This document shows positions 27,601-35,600 of a stretch of 38,291 bases of DNA, piece by piece. The DNA lies in assembly GCA_947375105.1 (NCBI GenBank), contig CANCET010000014.1, forward strand, positions 1 to 38,291. The letters are read 5' to 3'. The position numbers and the translations under genes were made by a program. The stretch comes from Sphingomonadaceae bacterium. GTDB taxonomy: Bacteria > Pseudomonadota > Alphaproteobacteria > Sphingomonadales > Sphingomonadaceae. Below the pieces are notes generated by a model. That model did no database searches and was not told the origin of the DNA. It was given only the letters and a program-made list of their open reading frames with translations. The stretch's first letter is position 1; each line of letters opens with the position of its first letter.

Positions 27601-30166
27601 GCTCGGCGGCGGCATGGAGTTTGCACTCGCCTGCCACGTCCGCGTGGCAGAGACGACCGCGCGCTTCGGCCAGCCCGAAATCCGCCTGCGTCTGCTGCCC
27701 GGTTACGGCGGCACGCAGCGGCTGCCGCGCTTGCTGGCAGATCGCCACGGCGCGACCGGCGTGCGCGATGCGCTCGATCTCATCCTTGGCGGGCGCAGTA
27801 TCGATGCGGCGCAGGCCCATGAGATCGGCCTTGTCGATGCGCTGGCCGAGGGCAGCCGCGATGCCCTCGCCGAAGCCCACGCCATGGTGCGCGATTGGGT
27901 GAAGCGCGGCGTGGACAGCTTGCTCGGCAAGGCTTTCGCCGCACGCGAGGAAGCGACCGTGCTGTGGGAAAAGCCCTCCAGCGTCGATCTGGAAAGCGTA
28001 CTTGAGGACGACTTCCTCCAGCGCATCCAGCGCCAACTCGATTGGGCGGGACGCGGCACCGCCGGCGCCCGCGCGCTCGATGCCGTGCGCACCGGGCTTA
28101 CCTCGGGAATGTCTGCCGGCCTCGCGCGCGAGGCGGCGCTGTTTGCCGAAGCCATCATCGATCCCGAAGGCGGCAAGACCGGCATCCGCCAGTTCATGGA
28201 CAAAGTCGCGCCGCCGCTTCCCGTCCGCCGCGACGGCGTGTGGATCGACAGCGAGCATGAAACCCGCGCTGCCGAACTCGAAGCCAACGGCGATCTGCTG
28301 CCCGTCGGCGCGCCGTTCTATCCCGGCGTCACCGCAATCCCGCCGTTCCAGTATGCTTTCGGCATTGCCCGCGATGCGGATACCGGTGCCCCGCGCTTCG
28401 GCCCGCCCGCCACGCATGAGCGTGAGCTGATCGTCAAGGTTCCAGAGCCTGCGCCCAACGAAGCGCTGCTCTACATGCTGACCAGCGAGGTCAACTTCAA
28501 CGATATCTGGGCGCTGACGGGTATTCCTGTCTCGCCGTTCGATAGCCATGAAGAAGACGTCCAGATCACCGGTTCGGGCGGCATTGCGCTCGTTGCCGCA
28601 TTGGGCAGCGAGACGCGCAGCGAAGGCCGCGTCAAGGTCGGCGATCTCGTCACGGTCTATTCGGGCACCAACGATCTGCTTTCGCCAGCGGTCGGCAACG
28701 ATCCGATGTATGCGGATTTCTCGATCCAGGGCTACGAGACCGAGACGGGCAGCCACGCCCAGTTCCTGACAGTGCAAGCGCCGCAGATGCACAAGGTCCC
28801 GCCGAACCTGACGCTGGAGCAGGCGGGCAGCTATGTGCTCAACTTGGGCACGATCTCGCGCTGCCTGTTCACAACGCTGCAGATCGCGCCGGGCCGGACG
28901 CTGTTTGTGGAAGGCGCCGCGACCGGCACCGGGCTCGATGCGCTGCGTTCCTCGGTGCGCACCGGCCTGCAAGTGACGGGCCTCGTCTCCAACCCTGTCC
29001 GCGCCGCGTTCATCACTGGCCAGCAAGGCGCGGTTGGCGCGATCGACCGCAAGGACCCGCGCTTCGCTGATCTCTACACGACCGTGCCCGAAGACGCGGA
29101 AGCGGCCCGAAACTGGGAAGCCGCAGGCGCTTCGCTGGTAGCGGAATACAAGGCGCTCAATAACGGCAAGCTGGCCGATTATGTGGTCAGCCATGCCGGC
29201 GAAACGGCCTTCCCGCGCAGCTTCCAGCTGCTCGCCGAAAACGGCACCCTCGCGTTCTATGGTGCGTCTTCGGGCTATCACTTCAGCTTCATGGGCAAGC
29301 CCGGCAAGGCCAGTCCCGAAGAGATGCTGCGCCGTGCGGCCCTTCGCGGCGGCGAAGCGGTGCTGATCTACTACGGCCCCGGCTCCGATGCTCTGCTCGA
29401 CGACATGGGGCTCGAAATCATCGAAGCCGCGCGCCGCTTCAACGCGCGCAGCGTCGTCGCCACCACCACCGACGGCCAGCGCGAGTTCCTCGGCTCGCTG
29501 GGCCTCGAAGACGCCATCGAGGGCATCGTCAGCCTCGAATCCATCCGCCGGCGCGAGGGCGATAACTTCCTCTGGCCGGATACCATGCCGCGCCTGCCGG
29601 ATGCCAAGGCCGATATCGAGGTCTTCAAGGCGGCTGTGCGCGACTATCAGGATCGGGTCATGAAGCCGTTCGGCAGCGCGGTCGGCAAGATCCTGCGCTC
29701 CGCAGACAACCCGCGCGGTGCGCCCGATCTGGTGTTCGAGCGCACCGGACAGGACACGCTCGGCGTCTCCACCTCGCTGGTAAAGCCCTTCACCGGCCGC
29801 GTGATCTTCGCCGAAGACTGCGCCGGGAGCCGCTTCACTTTCTATGCGCCGCAAGTCTGGACCCGCCAGCGCAAGATCCTGATGCCCACCGCCTCGATCC
29901 TCGGCACACACTTGTGCAATGCCTTCGAAGTCGCGCGCATGAACGACATGATCGCCGCCGGCCTGCTCGAAGTGACCGAACCCGAAGTGGTTGCGTGGGA
30001 CGGCCTTCCCGAAGCGCATCAGGCGATGTGGGACAACCGGCATTCCGGCTCGACGTATGTGGTCAACCACGCCCTTCCCGCCATGGGTCTGCGCAGCCGC
30101 GATGCGCTGCTGGAGGCCTGGGCGGTGATTGGCGCAGGACAAGAAGCGGAGGCCGACCATGACTGA
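24674..30166 (+). CDS. pcs: Propionyl-CoA synthase: fused 3-hydroxypropionyl-CoA synthetase / enoyl-CoA hydratase / acryloyl-CoA reductase
   Basis: 1830 aa from 24674. ACS domain [22 protein letters not shown] and [11 protein letters not shown]; crotonase domain [49 protein letters not shown]; C-terminal MDR/CCR-like reductase [16 protein letters not shown]...[12 protein letters not shown]...[19 protein letters not shown]. Domain order and size match Pcs. Confidence 0.93.
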   Translation: [1830 protein letters not shown]

Positions 30167-30287
30167 CGGACATCCGCGAAGGACCGCACCGCGTTAGCGC
30201 GGACCCACCTTCCAGCTGCCCTCCCCAGGCCCACTACCACCTCAATCCAGCGCGCCGGATTTCGCGCGCATTCTTCAGGAGAGTGAC

Positions 30288-33200
30288 ATGGCCAAGGCAA
30301 AGACCATCGCGGCGTCTTCGGCGACGTCCAGTGCCACCCCGGGCGGGCGGCTCGCCGGCAAGATCGCGCTCGTCACGGGCGCTGCCGGCAATCTCGGCGG
30401 CTATATCGTGCGGCATTACCTTGCCGAAGGTGCAACCGTCGTAATGACCGGGCGAACGGCCGAGCGCCTCGAAGCTGCCGCCGAAGCCATGCGCGCGGCA
30501 AGCGGCGTCGATGCCTCGCGGCTCGCGACCGTGATCCTCGATGGCGGCGATCCGCAGTCCGTGCGCAATGGCGTCGCCGATGTGGTGAAGCGCTTCGGCA
30601 AGATCGACATTCTCGTCAACAATGCCGGGTCCGCAGGGCCAAAGCAGACGATCGAGGCACTGCCCTTCGATGCCGAGGAACTCGCCGCCCTGCAAAAGCG
30701 CGGCGCGAACGACACCGAGACCGTGCCAGCCGCAATGCGCAATATCTTCGGCGTGGCGTGGAACCTTGCGCGCACCGTCGCCGCGGCGATGCAGGAAGGC
30801 GGCTCGATCATCAACGTCTCGACGATCTTTTCGCGCACGCCCTACTATGCCCGCGCAGCCTATGTCGTGCCCAAGGCGGCGATGAACGCGTGGTCGCGCG
30901 AATTGTCACTCGAACTTGGCCCCAAGGGCATCCGCGTCAATCTCGTCTTCCCTGGCCCCATCGAAAGCGAGCGCATCCGCACCGTGTTTGCCGCGATGGA
31001 CACGATGCGCGGCGACGAGCAGGGCACCACCGCCAACACCTTCTTCGACATGATGTCGCTGGAGCGCAGCACCGGCGGCGCGCCCAAGGCCAAGACCTTC
31101 CCGGTGCCGGACGATATCGCATCGACCTGCGTGTTCCTCGGCAGCGACGAATCCGCCGCGTTCAACGGCCACGATTTCGAAGTGACCCACGGCATGACCG
31201 TGCGCAAGGAAGAGCGCGCCACCTACCTCGCGCGCCCGACCATGCGCTCGATGGACGGCGCGGGTCTTGCGATCCTGATCGTCGCCGGTGAAGGCTGGGA
31301 AGAAGCGCTCGAGATCGCCAAGATCCAGATCGCCTGCGGCACCAACGTGCTGCTTGGCGTGCCCCGCCAGGCCGATGTCGCCATCGCGCAGGCCCGCGCC
31401 AAGGCGGAAGGGATCGGGGATGCGCTGACCATCGTGCGCTTCAACCGTACCGAGCCTGCGACAATCGAAGCCGCGCTCACCGCCTATACCGATAGCAACA
31501 CCCCCATCACTGGTGCGATCTTCCTGCCAGTATTCGGCCCGGGCGAGTTCGGCGGCCGGCTGGTCGACGCCGACGACGACATGATCGAGACCTTCATGGA
31601 CGTCGAACTGGTCGGCGCCATGGCCTTGGCCCGCACGCTCAGCCGCTACTGGAAGCGCCACGGCTCGCTGCTGCAGGCGCCGCGCTTCATCTTCATGTCC
31701 AATGCAAGCGACGGCAAGGACAACGTCTACGCCAACGTGCTGCGCGCCGCGATCGAGCAGCTCATCCGCATCTGGCGCGACGAGAGCGAGATCGACGTGG
31801 CCCATGGCCGCCGCCGCCAGGGCGAATGGGGCAACCAGATCGTGCGCTTCACCAATGCGGAAAGCGAGAACACGCGCTTTGCCGCAGGGCACGCCGCGCG
31901 TGTGCTCATCAAAGAAAGCAAGATCGGCGAAGTCACGCTCTACGTGCCTCGCAGCATCGGAGAAGCAACCGGCGCGCGCAAGGCGATGGCCGGCTTCAGC
32001 GAGAACATCACCGGCCTGCATCTCGGCAAGGTTGCGCTGATCACCGGCGGTTCGGCGGGCATCGGCGGGCAGGTTGCGCGCCTCCTCGCGCTCGCGGGCG
32101 CCAAGGTCATGATGGTCGCGCGGCGCGAGAGCGAGCTGGCCGTCGCCCGCGCGCGGATCGTCAGCGAACTGGAGGACATCGGCTTCGCCGGGGTCGAGCG
32201 CCGCGTGCAGACAATGGCCGGGATGGACGTGAGCAACCTCGACAGCCTCAAGGCCGCGGTCGATGCCACGATCAAGGCCTTCGGGCGGATCGACTACCTC
32301 ATCAACAACGCCGGCGTCGCGGGCGCGGAAGAGATGGTCGTCGACATGAGCGTCGATGCCTGGAACTACACGCTCGACGCGAACCTCATTTCCAACTTCA
32401 CGCTGATGCACCACGCCGTGCCGCTGATGAAAGCGCAAGGCTCAGGCTATGTGCTCAACGTCTCGTCCTACTTCGGCGGCGAGAAGTACCTCGCGGTCGC
32501 CTATCCCAACCGCGCGGATTATGCCGCGTCCAAGTCCGGCCAGCGCGCGATGGTGGAATCGATGGCGCGCTATCTCGGGCCCGAAGTGCAGTTCAACGCG
32601 ATTGCCCCCGGCCCGGTCGATGGCGACCGCCTTGCCGGAACCGGCGGCAAGCCCGGCCTGTTCGAGCGGCGCGGCAAGCTGATCCTCGCCAACAAGCGGC
32701 TCAATGCGATCCACGCCGCTGCGGTCAAATCCCTGCGCCGCGGCGTGCGGGTCGAGGCGCTGCTCAGCCGCCTTGCGCGCAACGACACCGTGCGCATGTC
32801 GCACGATACCAACAACCCGCGCGAGATCCGCGAGCTGGCGCTGGCCTGTGCGCGCGAAGGGGACGGCCTGTGCACCTGGGACCGCTACCTGATGACCCCG
32901 GACATCGCGGCCAAGCTCGTCTCGCGCCTGCGCGGTGCGGGCTACTTCCTCGATAGTCCCGAATGGTCGGAGCGCCCCGATACGCCCGAGGCCAACCGCG
33001 ACTGGCTGCTCAAGACCCCACCCGAGGACGAACCCTTCCTCCCCGCCGACAAGATCGCGGTGGAAGCGAAGAAAGTCGGCACCGGTGTGCTCTCGCAGCT
33101 GTTCCTCGGCAAGATGCCGACGGAAACCGATGTCGCGCAGGCCACAGTGTTCTTCCTCGCCGACCGCGCGGTTTCGGGCGAAACCTTCATGCCCTCGGGC

Positions 33201-33989
33201 GGCCTCAGCGTGGAACGTTCCACCACCGAGCGCGAGCTGTTCGGCAGCCCCAAGCAGGAACGGCTCGACCAGATGCGCGGCCGCACCGTTTGGATCATCG
33301 GCGAGCACCTGACCGATTACCTCGCGGAAACGGCGCGAGCCTTCATCAGCGAATGCCATGTCGCGCGCGTGGTGCTGATGAGCGGCACGGCAGAAGCCCA
33401 TGCCGCCTTCACCGCTCAGCTCGATGACATCGAAGGCGCGCCGCTGGAACACGTGTCGCTGGCAGGCGGCATGGAGGCGGCGATGGACGAAGCGCTAGGG
33501 CGCTGGGGCCATCCCACGACGATCGTCTCTACGCCGCTCCAGGCGCTGCCGACGCGGCTGTTCGCTGCCGATGCATTGCTCACGCCCGAGGAATTCCGCG
33601 CGCTGGTGGCCGACAATCTGACCAATCACTTCCGCGTCGCCCGCAAGGCCTCGCTCTATGATGATTGCCAGCTCGTCCTTGTCTCGCCCGATGTGCCGAT
33701 GGGCGACAAGAGCCCTGCCTTCGCGCTCGCCAACTTCATCAAGACAACGCTGCATTCGTTCACCGCCACGCTGGCGGTGGAGAACGAGCGCCTCGTCCAC
33801 GGTGCGCCGGTCAACCAGATCAACCTCACCCGCCGTGTCCGCTCGGAAGAGCCGCGCGACCTCGACGAACATATCGAAGAAGTCCGCCGTTTTGCCCGCG
33901 CGGTGCTGCTGGTCGGCACCCCCCTCCCGGATGCCGAGGATTCGCGCTATCGTGCCCGCATCTATCGCGGGATGTCGATGACGGTGTAA
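30288..33989 (+). CDS. mcr: Bifunctional malonyl-CoA reductase (two tandem SDR halves, 3-HP forming)
   Basis: 1233 aa; two Rossmann motifs (KIALVTGAAGNLGGY, KVALITGGSAGIGGQ), two NNAG motifs, two YxxxK sites (YVVPK, YAASK); size and architecture as in Chloroflexus-type Mcr; adjacent to pcs. Confidence 0.92.
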   Translation: MAKAKTIAASSATSSATPGGRLAGKIALVTGAAGNLGGYIVRHYLAEGATVVMTGRTAERLEAAAEAMRAASGVDASRLATVILDGGDPQSVRNGVADVVKRFGKIDILVNNAGSAGPKQTIEALPFDAEELAALQKRGANDTETVPAAMRNIFGVAWNLARTVAAAMQEGGSIINVSTIFSRTPYYARAAYVVPKAAMNAWSRELSLELGPKGIRVNLVFPGPIESERIRTVFAAMDTMRGDEQGTTANTFFDMMSLERSTGGAPKAKTFPVPDDIASTCVFLGSDESAAFNGHDFEVTHGMTVRKEERATYLARPTMRSMDGAGLAILIVAGEGWEEALEIAKIQIACGTNVLLGVPRQADVAIAQARAKAEGIGDALTIVRFNRTEPATIEAALTAYTDSNTPITGAIFLPVFGPGEFGGRLVDADDDMIETFMDVELVGAMALARTLSRYWKRHGSLLQAPRFIFMSNASDGKDNVYANVLRAAIEQLIRIWRDESEIDVAHGRRRQGEWGNQIVRFTNAESENTRFAAGHAARVLIKESKIGEVTLYVPRSIGEATGARKAMAGFSENITGLHLGKVALITGGSAGIGGQVARLLALAGAKVMMVARRESELAVARARIVSELEDIGFAGVERRVQTMAGMDVSNLDSLKAAVDATIKAFGRIDYLINNAGVAGAEEMVVDMSVDAWNYTLDANLISNFTLMHHAVPLMKAQGSGYVLNVSSYFGGEKYLAVAYPNRADYAASKSGQRAMVESMARYLGPEVQFNAIAPGPVDGDRLAGTGGKPGLFERRGKLILANKRLNAIHAAAVKSLRRGVRVEALLSRLARNDTVRMSHDTNNPREIRELALACAREGDGLCTWDRYLMTPDIAAKLVSRLRGAGYFLDSPEWSERPDTPEANRDWLLKTPPEDEPFLPADKIAVEAKKVGTGVLSQLFLGKMPTETDVAQATVFFLADRAVSGETFMPSGGLSVERSTTERELFGSPKQERLDQMRGRTVWIIGEHLTDYLAETARAFISECHVARVVLMSGTAEAHAAFTAQLDDIEGAPLEHVSLAGGMEAAMDEALGRWGHPTTIVSTPLQALPTRLFAADALLTPEEFRALVADNLTNHFRVARKASLYDDCQLVLVSPDVPMGDKSPAFALANFIKTTLHSFTATLAVENERLVHGAPVNQINLTRRVRSEEPRDLDEHIEEVRRFARAVLLVGTPLPDAEDSRYRARIYRGMSMTV

Positions 33990-33999
33990 TGGAAGCCTG

Positions 34000-34929
34000 A
34001 TGGAATATCTGTCGTTCGAAAAGCCGATCGAAGCTCTCGCGAAGCGCGCAGCCGCGCTGCGCGAGAGCGGCGGCGGGGAAGCTGAGGCGGCGATGCTCGA
34101 CGAACGGGCGAACCGCCAACTCGGCGATATCTACGCGCGGCTTACGCCGTGGCAGCGGACCCAAGTCGCGCGGCATCCCTTGCGCCCGCACTTCGTCCAT
34201 TACGTGCAGGGGCTGTTCGAGGATTTCCTGCCGCTGGGCGGCGACCGGCTCTACGGCAACGACCAGGCCATCATCGGAGGCTTCGCGCGGCTCGGCGGGC
34301 GCCCGGTCATGGTCATCGGCCATGCCAAGGGCGAGGACACCGCCACCCGCCTCAGGCACAATTTCGGCATGGCGCGCCCGGAAGGCTATCGCAAAGCGAT
34401 CCGCCTGATGGACATCGCCGACCGCTTCGGCCTGCCGGTCATCACCCTGGTCGACACCCCCGGAGCGTTCCCCGGCGTCGATGCCGAAGCGCGCGGGCAG
34501 GCTGAAGCCATCGCCCGCAGCACCGAAAAGTGCCTCGAACTCGGCGTGCCGCTGGTGGCGGTGATCGTGGGCGAAGGCGGCTCGGGCGGTGCGGTCGCGC
34601 TCGCCAGCGCCAACCGCGTGCTCATGCTCGAACATGCGGTCTACTCCGTCATTTCGCCCGAAGGCTGCGCCTCGATCCTTTGGCGCGGTGCAGACCGTGC
34701 GCCCGATGCGGCCGAGGCCATGAAGATGACCGCCCCCGATCTCATGCAACTCGGCATCATCCACCGGGTGGTCTACGAACCCGTCGGTGGCGCGCACCGC
34801 AACCATGCCGAGACAATCAAGCGCCTCGGCACCGCGCTTCGCTCCGAACTGGATGGCCTCGTGTCGCTGACCGCAGAAGAACTGCGCGCGGATCGCTGGG
34901 ACTTCTTCATGAAGCTGGGCTCAATCTGA
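34000..34929 (+). CDS. accA: Acetyl-CoA carboxylase carboxyltransferase subunit alpha
   Basis: 309 aa; HPLRPHFVHYVQGLFEDFLPLGGDRLYGNDQAIIGG, RLRHNFGMARPEGYRKAIRLMDIADRFGLPVITLVDTPGAFPGVDAEARGQAEAIA, GEGGSGGAVALASANRVLMLEHAVYSVISPEGCASILW. Confidence 0.95.
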   Translation: MEYLSFEKPIEALAKRAAALRESGGGEAEAAMLDERANRQLGDIYARLTPWQRTQVARHPLRPHFVHYVQGLFEDFLPLGGDRLYGNDQAIIGGFARLGGRPVMVIGHAKGEDTATRLRHNFGMARPEGYRKAIRLMDIADRFGLPVITLVDTPGAFPGVDAEARGQAEAIARSTEKCLELGVPLVAVIVGEGGSGGAVALASANRVLMLEHAVYSVISPEGCASILWRGADRAPDAAEAMKMTAPDLMQLGIIHRVVYEPVGGAHRNHAETIKRLGTALRSELDGLVSLTAEELRADRWDFFMKLGSI

Positions 34930-34933
34930 CCCC

Positions 34934-35335
34934 ATGTCGGCCAACTCCAATGAAACCGGCCCCATCGAGCACGAGCACGATGAACGCGAAGTGATTGAGG
35001 GCATGCGCGGTGGTCCCGGCAACGTCACCGTCCGGCACTTCCGCTTCGGCGGCAAGGGCGCGCCGACACGCTTCCTGATCCTTGAAATTCCGCCCGGCGC
35101 CGCCGAGGGCAGCCATGTTCACTATGCCGACGATCGCAACGGCATAGGGGCCTACGAGGAATTCTACTACGCCATTTCAGGAAAGGGTCTCGCCACGCTG
35201 GATGACGCGACCTACCCGGTAGCGACCGGCGATTACTGGCACGCCCCGCTGAATGTCGCGCGCGGGCTCGCCAACGTGGATCCTGTGGAATCGCTCAAGG
35301 TGCACCTCACCGTGGTGCTGCGCGATCCCGTTTGA
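34934..35335 (+). CDS. Small cupin-fold protein
   Basis: 133 aa; PGAAEGSHVHYADDRNGIGAYEEFYYAISGKGLATLDDATYPVATGDYWHAPLNVARGLAN. Confidence 0.75.
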   Translation: MSANSNETGPIEHEHDEREVIEGMRGGPGNVTVRHFRFGGKGAPTRFLILEIPPGAAEGSHVHYADDRNGIGAYEEFYYAISGKGLATLDDATYPVATGDYWHAPLNVARGLANVDPVESLKVHLTVVLRDPV

Positions 35336-35557
35336 AGGATAGCGCACGCAGCATCGGAGCCGCCCGCGTACCCGCCACTTTCCGCCGGGCGCATCGATGC
35401 CGGCAGCGCGGGCGCGGGCCGCTATTTCCCGCGGCCTGTTGCCGCCACCGGCAAACGCATGGACGACGGCCTTGGCTTGGGCGCCGGCGATCCGGACATG
35501 CTGCGGAGCACATGGCAGGCCGCAACCGGCCTTGAGCCGCCCTCGCCCCTCGCCTAA
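35336..35557 (+). pseudogene. Probable C-terminal remnant of an MhpA-like FAD-dependent aromatic hydroxylase
   Basis: Read-through frame directly after the cupin stop: RIAHAASEPPAYPPLSAGRIDAGSAGAGRYFPRPVAATGKRMDDGLGLGAGDPDMLRSTWQAATGLEPPSPLA*; AGRYFPRP...GKRMDDGLG resembles the C-terminal region of flavoprotein monooxygenases. No start, no upstream domain. Confidence 0.45.
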
Positions 35558-35588
35558 GCGGGGATCGGCCCAAGCCGGGCCGCGAGGG
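35540..35588 (+). other. Potential three-way-junction RNA structure just upstream of the PLP enzyme start
   Basis: CCCTCG(35540-45)/CGAGGG(35583-88) closing stem; inner CCC-t-CGC-CTAA-GCG-GGG (35547-63) and CGGCCC-AAGCC-GGGCCG (35566-82). Confidence 0.35.
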
Positions 35589-35600
35589 AGAACGGCAGGA

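Noticed and set aside
27101-30160. 1019-aa ORF on the minus strand opposite pcs (also 20355-22505, 30906-32438, 25373-26938 and others)
   Set aside because: Antisense open frames caused by GC-rich third-position bias; His/Arg/Asp/Ala-rich low-complexity translations with no family motifs, fully opposite well-supported genes.
30158-30196. 12-codon mini-ORF MTDGHPRRTAPR overlapping the pcs stop
   Set aside because: Too short, no conservation evidence; could be a leader peptide for mcr but unsupported.
30189-30202. CCGCG-TTAG-CGCGG hairpin between pcs and mcr as a terminator
   Set aside because: Short stem with no U-tract; pcs and mcr are more likely co-transcribed.
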